Shown piece by piece: positions 46,401 to 58,400 of a stretch of DNA of 64,000 nt. Every line of letters starts with the position of its first letter. Position 1 is the stretch's first letter. The position numbers were made by a program, and so were the translations under genes. The notes under the pieces were generated by a model that made no database searches, had not been told where the DNA came from, and saw only the letters and a program-made list of their open reading frames with translations. Source of the DNA: Sceloporus undulatus (lineage: Eukaryota > Chordata > Lepidosauria > Squamata > Phrynosomatidae); NCBI RefSeq assembly GCF_019175285.1, contig NC_056529.1, positions 1,722,231 through 1,786,230 on the forward strand, in the 5' to 3' direction.

Positions 46401-49400
46401 CTAAGGGTCATCCTTAGCTTAGGCTTCCTTAGCTCAGGGTCTGCCAGCTCAACAGAGGGAGCTGGCTTCAGAGGAAGAACCATTGGGATGTGTTTGCTGT
46501 TGCTCTGCAGCTTCTCTTCATTTCTCTTGCTGCCTTGGAAGCATGAAGAAAGACTTAATGTGGCAAGGGCTCCCAGGATTGGAGACAGGTCTTAGCTGTG
46601 CCAATGACTCTCCCTCTCCAAAGCTGCCCCCTTTCATGGTGGGAGCACAGGAGATTTCTGCAAACAGCATTGCAGCACATGGGAACTGTGGGAACAGATG
46701 GTGAGGAGTTTCCCCTCCATGCCTCTGTTTCTCCACATAACCTCTGCCCAGCCTGTTTAAGGCCAGGGATCAGTGAGGAAACTGGCCAGAAGTCATGGAA
46801 ACTTCCCTTCTCAGCATCTCTGCTCAGCCCATTTGGGCCAGAGTTCAGAGGACAGGCCAGCCAAAAGCCATGGCAAAGGATTTCTCTGCATCACCTCTGC
46901 ACAGCCTGAAACAGGGCCAAGGTCAGAGAGGCAAGCCAGCCAGAAGACACAGGAGAAGAGGTGAGTACCAGGGGCCCTCTAGCCAGCAAGGAACCTTTGC
47001 CAGATCTAATACCCTCGCTCAGGGCAGGTATTGCCATGAGGCCTCTGCCATGGCCATTGCAGGCACTATGCCTAGCATAAGGTTTGGGACTCTGCCAGGA
47101 GGGCAGATGGGGGCATAAACCCTTGGTCTCCCCCTTCCTTCTCATCTCTGGCCCCAATGGCACCCAGGACCCCAAAAGGTGTGGGGGATCCTTTTGCAGA
47201 CTGGGAAACACATGGCGGTGTTGCCAGGGCTCCTGCACATTCATTTTGAATTCTTATAATGAGATGGTGTGTAAGGAAGCAGAGGACTCCTCCTTTGTTG
47301 TACAGCCACATGGCTGTAAAGGAAGCTGGACCTGGCCCAGCAGGAGCTGAAGCTTCCGACTCTAAAATGGTCTTTTTTGGCTGCCTCAGAGCATCCCACA
47401 AAAAAGCACAAAATGGCTTCATGTCCTCCCCAGAGAGAGCATGGCCTCTGCCACCCACTTCTAAACACAGGCTGGAGGGCTATCTATCGGGTATGCTTTG
47501 ATTGAGAGTTCCTGCATGGCAGAATGGGGTTGGACTGGATGGCCCTTGGGGTCTCCTCCAACCCAAGGATTCTATGAGAGAGCACATGGATACAAATCCT
47601 CCTGTGTTCCCTCCCCAAAAATTACAACAACAAAAAGGGGGAAACCACTTGTGGATATCATGGGTGGAGAGTTCCCTTCACCCCCAATTGTGTTTGGCTG
47701 CCCCAAACTATAGCACTCTTGAGGGAGCAGCTTGAGCGCTTGGCCTCTCCTTTCCATCAGAGATTATCCTTTTTCAGGACACAGACATACAGTGGTACCC
47801 CGGGTTACGAATATAATTCGTTCCGCGGCGCCGTTCGTAACCCGAAAGATTTCGCAACCCGAAAAAGCCATAGCCGCTAGCGCTGAAAGCCGCGATTTCA
47901 TGCGAAAAAGCACCGAAAAGCACCAAAATTTTTTTCGTAAGCCGGAAAAAAAAAACGTAACCCGAAACAGTTTTTTCCTATTTAATTTTTTCGTATCCCG
48001 GAAATTTTGTAACGCGGTGATTTCGTATCCCAGGGTACCACTGTACTTCAGGTAAATGTAGAGCCATGTCCCACAGCAGCCCCTCTGCCCTTCCCAGCTA
48101 CCTATGCAAGTGGGAAGGGAGTTGATGACCAAGCCAGCTTCTGTCGTGCAGCCAGGTTACTATAAGCCTGCCTGAGATTAAAAGGGCTAAGCTGTAAACC
48201 CCAGCTTGAAGTTGGGGCTGTTTTAAACATAAATAAAACAAAATGCCCTGTGAATAGCAGAATGTCTGCTATCACATTGGTTCTGCTCCATAAGAGAGTG
48301 GATAGAATGGCAGCCATCCTCCCATTAAGAGGCTGTTGAGGGGCGTTTCCAACAGGGCCCAGCCCTCCAGACATCGTTTTCCATCTTGGGACGTGAACAC
48401 GGTCTTAAAGGAGCTGACGGTTGGGCCGAGCAAGTCCCTTCAGGAGGCCTTCCTCTAACACCTCTCCCTCAAGGTCATCTTCCTCACAGCCATTACTTCC
48501 GCCAGATGGGTGTCAGAGCTGGGGCCCTGTCGGTACATAAGGACTTGTGTATTTTTAAGCCAGTCTCATTGTGCCTTCGTCCAGACCCTACCTTCCTGCC
48601 TAGGGTCAACTCAGCCTTTCAGGTATCGCAGGACATTCTCCTGCCTTCATTCTGCCCCGATCCTAAGAAGGACTTGGAAACGACCTGGCACACATTGGAT
48701 GTGCGCAGAGCCCTCAAAATATATATCAAGAGGACTTCAACCTTAAGGTCATCTGAGATGTTGTTCATTTCCTTTCTCAAGGGCTCTTTGGGGTGCAAGG
48801 TATCTGCCTTGATTCTGACTAGGTGGATCAGGTCTTGTATTCAAGAGAGCTACCGAACTCTTGATCTCACTCCACCCGAGGGGTTGATGGCGCACTCAAC
48901 CAGGAGTGCATCTGCCTCTGCGGCCCTGGCCACTAGCGCCTCCCTGTCAGGCATTTGCAGGGCGGCCACATGGAAGTCGCCTTCGACCTTCATAAGACAT
49001 TACAAACTGGACGTGTCTCAGTCTGCTGAAGCGTCATTTACAAGGAGGGTCCTCCAACAGATTGTGTCGGGGCCCACAGTCTTCTAGCAGCACTTCCCTC
49101 CCAGTTCGAGAGGGCTTTTGTAAATCCCAGAATACAGGAGGTTAGGACCCTGTCTGCTGGGAAAACGAACATTGGTACTTACCCGTGATACGTTCATTTC
49201 CAGCAGACAAGGGTCCTAGCATCCTGCCCATCCGGGTGCTGCCTGCGGCCTCTGACCCTGCCTGCCTGTTGGGGGACCTGTCTTGTTCTTCTTGTTGCTG
49301 GATTGGTTTTCTGAGTTCTTGTTTGTTCTTGGACTAGTTTTTTCTAAGGTGTGCTAGTTAACCCTTAGCTGATGTTACTAAAGTTCAGTTCCTTGGTTTA

Positions 49401-52400
49401 CCTTACCAGTCGCTTGGCTTGTTATTGACTGAGGCTCAGAGGGGCTAGCTCCTCCCTAAATAGGGGCCGGTCTTTTGTTTATTGTCCCTGCCTACAGGAG
49501 CAAATAGGAGGCACTAAACCCAGAATACAGGATGCTAGGACCCTCGTCTGCTGGAAATGAACGTATCACGGGTAAGTACCAATGTTCGTAATCCCTCCAC
49601 AACTCCAGAGTAAAGATCTGTGGGGCAGCAAAGGACGGGTGTTGTCTCTTTCTCTCACCCCCTCCCCCTAAATACACGGAGGTTTCATCCTGCTGTTTTC
49701 TCTGCAGGGGTTTGTGCAAGACATCCTCTACCAAAGTCCTGAAGACCAAATCCAGCAGTGTGTGGGGCCAGACGGGAAGGTCCCACTGGTAAGAGTGGGT
49801 CATGAACTGGGAACATGGGGGCATCATGGCAGCAAGGGTGTGGCATTCACCCCTGCATTCACCCCACCTCACTTCATCTGGCACAGGACCCTCACTCTGC
49901 AAGGTCTGGGGTTTTGGAGTGGGGGGCTCCATGCTGTAACTCCCTCCTGTGTTCCTTCTCTTTCCCTCTTTCTCCCACTGATGGTGGTGACCAGGTGTGT
50001 GGAATCGTCTTCTTCTCCTCCTCCGAAGCCGCAGAGCAGCTCCTTGCCACCCATGTCATCCCGCCCCTCAACGCCTGCACCTACCTTGGGCTGGACTCAG
50101 GAGCCCCCGCCATCCAGGTGAGCCTGCTTCCCTCCAGGGTCAAATGGCTTCCTAGACTTGGGGATTATGGAAGGTGCAGTGGGGCTGGTGGAAGACTTGC
50201 TCCAGGATGGACTGCGTTTGCTGGGGAGAGAGAGAAGCTGCCCACAGAGATGCCAGGGGTCCAGCCTGGGCAGCCAGGAAGGGGGTGTCCCTCCCTCTGA
50301 CTCCTGACCAAAGTCTCTCCGTTGTCAAAGGTCTTGATGGGTAGTCCATCACATAACTTGGAAATTGTCTACTGGCTTGGCACTATGGGTAGATGTTTTG
50401 GTGCCCAGCCTTTGGGTCAGCAGGTCTTTGTGCCCGCTTCTGCCCTCATCCACCGCTCTGTCCCTGTCACTAGCTGTCCCTCTTCTTTGACATCCTCCTC
50501 TCCATGGCTCGGGGGGTGAGCGAGGAGGCCTTTGTGAATGGACTGAGCCCACGGACCGGCAGCGGAGACACCCAGAATGCAGTGGCCCTGAGGAGTGCCC
50601 GGTCGGTGCTGTGGAAGGCTCTCCACACCATGCCACTCACAATGGGTGAGCTCTCTATCCTTGTACCCAGAGGTCTGCCTCTGCTCTTTCAGTGTGCTGC
50701 CCCTGAGGAGGGATGAGTGGGAGCTACAGTACTCCTTAATGGGTAGCTAAAAGCTGTGGCATGGAAGGAGGGTCCTGCAAAGGAGGGGTGGGCCAGGCTG
50801 AGTGACCCTCCGTGCATTTGGTTAAGGTTGCCCTCTTGCCCTCAGAATGCAGCCCAGCATCTCTCTGGGGAGGCGAGGAGTTACCTCTAAAGGGATGGGA
50901 GGACAGGCTTTGTTTCCCCCTGCAGAGGATCACCCTGTCTCTATGTTCAGGTGTCAGGAGATGGGGAGACCATCCCTCAGGGCTACTGCCCCTTGTCCTT
51001 GCAGCAGCCTGGATGAAGGTTTCCCTCTGGTCAGGCTGGAGGACCATTAGCCTCTCAAGGTGACTGAACAGCTCCCAGGGCAGGAGACCAAGGTTTCCCC
51101 TCAGGGTCTTTGTGGGTCTGGGGGATTCCTGTGTTTCTCCTTCCTTGCAGTCTATATCCCTGACGGCAGCTATGACTACATGACCACATCTGCCAGCGAC
51201 CACATCCGCCACCTCACGGCTTCTGTGGCCTCTGCCCATGGTGGCTCCTTCTGCAAAGTGGCACATTCCCATGTGGAGGTGGGTCCGTTGGGTGGGGGGG
51301 GGGCAGGGGCTCCTTCTGCTGGGGGGTCTCTTTGTGGGGTGGGGGGGGGGGGGTGGGCAGAGGAACCGAATGGACACGGGCCAGAAAAACAGGCAGAGTG
51401 ACATGGGTTTCAGCAGCCAAATAAAACCACCTGCCAGGCCACCATCTGGACTGGGATGACTTTCTGTATATTTGCAGATCACCCACAGCAGTTTGTTCCG
51501 TTTCCAAGTTTCAGGTTTTGTAAAGATGAGAACTTGTTTTGGCAAGAATGGGCAAGTGGGTGGGCAACTGGGGCGGCTCCAGGAATTAGTTCAGTACTCT
51601 GTGGTCCTCAGAGGGCCAAATGGGCTCTTTGGTGCCTCTGTGTCCAAATGCCTTCTAGACATCTTCATGTTTAAAAATGCAACTTGTTTGAACATTGCTG
51701 TTATTCAAAAAACAAATGGCAGCTTCTTGAGGCTTCTGGGGCTGGCAGTCCCTTGGGAATTTTTCACCAAGAAAATGGCAGCCCAGCGGAGATGGTGGGG
51801 GCACAGGAAAACACTTAGGGCAAAGAGAAGGAGGGGCACAGGGATGGCTTTTGTCTGCAAAGAGCTACTTTGAAACCTCCTATTTTGGCTAATGCCATTC
51901 TGGACATTGGCCGGCAGACAGAACCACTGCAGCTGCAGCCAGGATGGCCAGTGGTTATCCCCAGTGACCATCTCCTCCTCCTGTTCCTCTTGCATGCAGG
52001 AGCCTCAGCTGCTGGAAGAGGGCTGCTCCGTCACCAACAGCCTCTTGGAGGGACCAGTGGCTGTGGGACCCGGGAGTGCCATCCAGCACTGCTGCTTGCA
52101 GGTATGCCACCCTGGGTAGCCATGGTGGGGGAGTTCCTCTTTCTTCTGGGCTTCAGAATAAGCACCTGGGCAATCTCCAGCTGCTTCAGGGTCGGACCTG
52201 GTCCCAAAGACTCTTTACAGGATCTTTGGGCCGAGGTTGGAGCAGAGGCAGGTCCTGCCCAGAGCAGGAGGTGGGCAGGAAAGGACACCATCCCAAGCTG
52301 CAGGGGTCTTGGCTGAGGGGCCGGAGGAGGACAGTCCATCCCCTGCCAAGGCAGACTGCCGCTCCAAATGCCTCTCGCCTTCAGGAAGTCCTTCCTGCTG

Positions 52401-55400
52401 TTTAGTGAGAATTCGCTGATCCTCTTGGGTCATGTCAACAGTCTTTGGAAACAGGTCTGCTCTCCCACAGGCATGGTCTCCCTAGGGGTCTTTGGGCTGC
52501 GTCATGACCCCTCTCAGCCTTCTCTTCTCCCAGTTACCTTGAAGGAAAGGCTGTGGGGCCTCATCAGGGCAGGGGGAGGGTTGGGGGGGTCCCCTTGCCC
52601 TTCTCTCAGTCTCTCTCCCCCCGAATCTTCTCCAGGGTCCGCTGCAGATCCGCTCCGGCTGCCTCCTCACTGGGCTGGACATGGCATCCTCCGAGGCCCT
52701 CCGTGGGCACCACCTGAAGGACGTGGTCATCCAAGGGCATGCCGTCCGGCTGAAGGGCATCACCTGCAAGGTGTTCACCTTGAGTGGCCGTCGCGACAAG
52801 TGGGAGGTGTGTGCCCTTGCTGTTTTGTTTATCCAAATACTTGTATCCTGCCCTGTGTCATAGGAACCCCAGGCGGCTTAATGTTGACGCTGTTTAAGGA
52901 ATTGAAGATTTAAAAAGATTTAAAAGAATACCAATAATGTAAGAATTGTAAATAAAAAGCTCTAATTAAAAAGAGCAGAGAAGGCCCTGCTGCCGTGTCC
53001 TCAGCCGTGGGTTGGGGGTCCTGCCCAGAGCATGGGCCAGGGGGCATTTCAGGGCTCTCGGAGCCCCACAGCAAAGCCGCCTGCTTCCCAATGGCGACAT
53101 CTGGAAATCCCTGTTCTCTCCTTAGAGTCTGGCAGAAAAAAACGGCACCTTCCTGAACGCGCGATGGGCTGCGCTCTTCCTCAGGACCGGAATACGGTAA
53201 GTGACCAAGTCCCTGTCCACACTGGTGGCCTCCATACCATGCCACACACCACACGCCACGGGAGTCCTTTTTGATGGTTCTTTTAGTTTCTGCCAGAGCT
53301 TGACACACCATTTGAGGCCATTTTTTGATGCTCTTTGGTGCCTCTGTGTCCAAAGGCCTTCTAGACTTCTGTTTTTTTAAGCCTTCAATAAAAGGGAAGC
53401 ACAGTTAGGTCCACATTTTGGTGCTTGTGATGTTAGATAGCAGTATGTCTCTCACCACTCTCCATTTTGCTTCCATTTAAAAATTAATAAATATCTATAG
53501 GGTTGGACATGCTGTTTCTACATGATATAAACTGCTAAGGTGGGATTACACCTTTCTTCTTTGGTTCAAGGGTCACACAAATGGAGAAGCAATCCCTCAT
53601 CAGTCTCATTTCACACAAGGAAGCAAAATAACACAGTGACACCACCAGCAGCTTACAGCAGTGGTGAAAAAGTTGTGGGGAGAGGGTTTACTGTTTTTTA
53701 AAAAGGTATCTTTGAAGAAGGCTGATCAGTTTTCTCATCTCAAAGGTGAATTAAAACACTCATCCATACATCCATGAAGCAACATCTTTGGTTAACCCTG
53801 GGCTGGTGTGTATTCTTAACCTGTACTTAGGTTTACATTTTGTGGCAGTTGAAGTTTGCAAGCCAAAGACAAGGGACAAAACAGCCCACGTTTGCTTATG
53901 GTTTGCGAGGGGTCCCCCTGCTTCTCCTCTCCTGCGGCTGCTCATTCCTCTGTTCCTTTGCTGGCCCCTTTTTTTGCTTTGCTCCCTCTGAAGCGCTGCC
54001 TCTTTTTCCAACCAGGAGACAAGACCTATGGAGTCGCGACGTCCCAGACAACTGCCAGCGCCTCATGAATGCCCACCTCTTCCCTGTGCTTCATGCTTCG
54101 GAGCCCCTTGGCCTGGGGGACCTGCTGTGGCTCTTGGGCGCCCCGGGGCCCGGTCAGCTGCATCGGTGGCAGGCAGCCTGGCGCATGTCCTGGGAGGAGC
54201 TGCGGGGCTGCCTGGACCAGGAGGCAGAGCTGGCCTCTCGGACGGCCATCTTCTTCCGCCAGGGGCAGAACAGGGCCCGCAATGCATTGATGGAGGGCAG
54301 CGGCCGGAGCCTCCTGCCCCTCCTCCGGTCAGCTGTCCTGGAGGGATACCAGGAGGCCATGCTGGACACGCTGGACGAGGGTGAGACACGGCTGGGGGCA
54401 GGTGGGCAGGGCAGGGGGTATGACCACTGCAGTGGCTCACTAAGCCAGCAGCTTTGGGGCCTTTAATGCAGAGTGCCTCTGTGTGTTGGTGAGTGAGTGT
54501 GCCTATGCCCCCCACAACAGCCCAAAGGTCCCACTGGTGCAGTACACCAGTGGCTGCATGTTTTTTGGGGTGGCAGCAAAGGGAGGCAGAGATCCCTCTT
54601 CCTCCAAGGTCTGGCCGGCCACCCCTCCATCCCTTCCTTCCATCTTTTCCTTGGTCTGTCTGCCTCCCCACAATATAGTCACACCAGTGTAGTCCCCAAC
54701 GAGGATTGCAGCTAAAGGGCTTGGTGAGAATCTAGCTGCTGCCTGTTCCTCTCACCCTATGCCACCTGAGTCTCAATTTGGGGGGGAAATTGAGTCATTA
54801 ATAGGTGATGGTGATAATGGTTCCCCCCCCCCCCCGCAGCCTGCCCAAATGGGCAGAAGAACAAGCGAAGCCTGCCATCCCTCACTCCTTCTTCCCTGAT
54901 GCAGTTGTGCCTTCTTTGCCCCACAGTTGCCTCCAGTGCCAGGGACCCCGGAGTGGCCGCCCGGGCCTTGGCCTGCATCGCTGACCTCCTGGCCTGCATG
55001 GCAAAGGGGGAAGGGGGCCTGCGGAGCGGACCAGCAGCCAACCCAGCCTGGGACCCTGCCTTCCAACACCTTGAGAGGGGCAGCATTTCGGAGGGTGTCA
55101 GGGCCCTTGCCATGGAGAGGAAGAATTGGCTCCACAGGTACCTCTGGGCGCATGGAAGCGCAGGAGGGGATGCAGCCGATGGAGGGGTGCAAGAGCATCT
55201 CTCTGTGCAGGGAACGCTTCCCAGGTGGGCTTTGGGTCCCTTTGTGTTGTGCCATCCCCACACTCTGATGGGTCAAGGCAAGGTCTGTGCACCAGGCATG
55301 CTTTGTGGTTGTCAGAAAAGTAAGAATCCTAACAGAACTTTGCAATTCAACTTGACAAACAAATAGAATTATAATATACTAGTCATATGAGGAACGACTT

Positions 55401-58400
55401 AGGGAGCTGGGGATGTTTAGCCTGGAGAAGAGAAGGTTAAGAGGTGATATGATAGCCCTGTTTAAATATTTGAAGGGATGTCATATTGATGAGGGAGCAA
55501 GCTTGTTTTCTGCTGCTCCAGAGACTAGGACCCAGGGCAATGGATGCAAGCTCCAGGAAAAGATTCCACCTCGACATTAGGAGGAACTTCCTGATAGTAA
55601 GGGCTGTTCGACAGTGGAACAAACTCCCTCGGAGTGTAGTGGAGTCTCCTTCCTTAGAGGTCTTCAAACGGGCTGGATGGCCATCTGTCAGGGATGCTTT
55701 GATTGTGATTTCCTGCATGGCAGGGGGTTGGACTGGATGGCCCTAGTGGTCTCTTCCGATTCTATGATTCTATAATGGGGAGTGAGAAAGAGAAAGTTTG
55801 GATTGCAGATCTGGTGGTGGTACCAGAGTGCCTTTTGCAAGCAGCCAAGGTGGGGAAGGCTGGCAGACACTGCCTAGGCAGGCACAACCTTTTGCTCCCG
55901 CTGCCTTCCTGCCATCCTTGCCTCTATCTTCTTGCAGGCCAGTTCTACTGGTCCGAGCCGCCCGGCACTACGAAGGCGCTGAGCAGATCCTCATCCGCCA
56001 GGCTGTGATGTCTTCCTGCCAGTTTGTCCGCCTTCAGCCGGCAGAGCTGCCCCCGCTGGGCTGCTGGGTGACCGTGGAGTGTCCAGCCCGGATTGACCTC
56101 TCAGGTAAGTGTCTGGCCTGGTGGAAAGTCTTCCCTTAGGATTGGGGCCATGGCTGAGACCTGAGCTTCCCTCCTGCAAAGAACCACACTCTGGCAATGT
56201 CTCAGTGGTCCAGTATCCAGCAGGTGCCCCTTGGACTTTGCCCTGCCTGGTTGGGTGGTTGGGCCTGTTTTTGTGAGGGGACCTCCTTTCTGCCCCCCCC
56301 CCCTTTTGTCTTGCAGGCGGCTGGAGTGACACTCCTCCAATCACCTATGAGCACGGAGGAGCAGTGGTGGACGTGGCTGTCCTGGTGGACGGGCAGAGGC
56401 CGATCGGGGCCCAGGCCCGGCGCCTCGCAGAACCGGAGCTGCGCCTGATGAGTGCCAGCGGGAGCCTGGAGGGAGAGCTGGTAGTGGACCTGGTGTGTCG
56501 GGAGCTGGAGGACCTGAGGGATTACTGCCAGCCCCATGCCCCCGGTGGGTGCAATGGGGCAGCTGGGGTTATGCCGTCCTGTAACTGCTGGGCAGCCACG
56601 CAGAGGAGCTCCCGAGGTCAGGGGGTGCCTTTGCCCCTCTTTGGAAGGGGTCACAGGGGCCACTCATGGGCTGTGCCCCTTCCCCACCACACAGGGGGTT
56701 GTCCATCCATCCTTTTCCAGTATTTCCCCTTGTCCTGGCTGTGAGCCTTGATCTTCCAAACTTTCTTTTTCCTCCTTGCCCCAGAACTGGTGTCCTTACT
56801 TGGGTCTTTCCCAGTGCCATTTGGGGCACCCTGGGGCTTTGGGGGGGGGGTTAGTGGTTTTGGGCAGAGTCCGGCCTTTATTCCTGCTCTGTCTCTCCTT
56901 CCAGGAGCCTTGCTGAAAGCAGCCTTCATCTGCACGGACATCGTTGACCTCTCTTCACAGAAGCCTTTACGCGAACAGCTGACTGAGCGCTTTGGAGGAG
57001 GTTTCGAACTCCACACCTGGTCTTGTCTGCCCCATGGATCAGGGCTGGGTATGTGCTGCACCTGAGCTCAGCCAAGTGGGTCCAGTGATGAGTCTGGGAC
57101 CCATTTTCCACTTCTCTGCTGGAGAAGGAAGGTAGAGGTGCCTCCCAGCCATCTTGACCCTTCTCTCTGTCAGGCACCAGCAGCATCCTGGCAGGGGCTG
57201 TGCTGGCGGCTTTGTACCAGGCGTCTGGGCGCTCCACCTCCGTCCAGTCCCTAGTCCACGCTGTCCTCCACTTGGAACAAGTCCTCACCACAGGTAAGAA
57301 GCCCAGCACTGGCATTGGAGCCCAGGAGAGTTCACTTGTTTGAGCTGCAGCCCCTGGATCCTCCCATTCCCCACTGCCCTTGGGTCTGGGATCCTGGGAG
57401 CTGTAGTTCGGGCTCTGGGTTAGAAGTGGGGCGCGCTCCAGTGTGAAGTCTAAACCCTGTATTGGTGGTGTCTTAATATATATGTTCTAAAATTGCTTTG
57501 ATATTATGAATAAATGGTATTTTAATGTTTATATGCCTGGGAAAAAGCAGGATATAAATGAACTAGGATACAAGCAGCAGCAATGTGGAGAACTAGTAGT
57601 TAGATGTGTTGGCCTTGGAGACCTGGGTTCGAGTCCCTGCTCAGCCCTGAAAAACCTCTGGGTGACCTTGGGCAAGCCACTCTCTTTTGGCTGTAGAGAA
57701 AGGCCAGGCTGGCAAACTGCTATAAGCAATCTTGCCAAGAAAACCCTATGATAGGTTTGCCTCATGGTTGCCGTAAGTTGGAAAATACTTGAAGGCGCAG
57801 AAAAGGACAAAGACAGTACTGTAGTAGCCATAGTAGAAACAGCAGCAGGGCTCCTGGTCCCTGTGGCCTCAATGGCCGCCTTCCTTGCGCAGGTGGAGGG
57901 TGGCAGGACCAGGTGGGCGGCCTGTTTCCTGGCCTGAAGGTTGGGCGCTCGAAGGCTCAGCTGCCGCTGAAGGTGGAGGTGGAGCAGATCTCCATTCCAG
58001 AGGGCTTCATGAAGATCCTCAATGAGCACCTCCTCCTCCTTTACACGGGGAAGACCCGTCTTGCACGCAACCTGCTCCAGGTACAGTCCCACCAGAGAAG
58101 GAGACCCGGCCGGAGGGTCCTGGCTGGCTGCAGGGGCAGGGGGTCTCATAGAGTCTCTGGGGGCAGGTTCTGTGTCCTGTGGTCGGGCGCAGGGCACCAA
58201 GGCCACCAACCTGCCAGATGTTTCCAAACTTGTAGCTGCTTTTCTCTTTTGTCCCCAAATAAACTTGCCATGTTTTGGCCCTCCTGGAACATTTTAGACT
58301 TGGGAAAGATTTTTCTTTCCAAACAGGGATTGAAGCTTGCCCAAGCTGTGCTGGCTAGGGCTGATGGGAGTTGTAGTCCAGCAGTGTCTGGAGGGACACA

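Larger units (their letters stand above)
46117..49592 (+). mobile_element. Fossil DIRS-type retroelement (tyrosine recombinase), broken
   Basis: Virus-like/LTR-kin fossil in FCSK intron 6. Parts: a left terminal repeat of about 100 bases (46117-46218), an interior, a tyrosine-recombinase-like C-terminal region within 48386-49087, an internal complementary region (about 49130-49215), and an inverted right terminal repeat (about 49440-49592). Inverted termini plus the internal complementary region are the DIRS hallmark. The two termini look roughly 85-90 per cent alike, so it is of middle age. Most of the coding interior is missing or decayed, with several breaks. A CR1 tail and a mariner MITE lie inside it. 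Confidence 0.8.

Noticed and set aside
55486-55746. Small protein [17 protein letters not shown] on plus
   Set aside because: This is the end of a CR1 LINE, not a host gene.
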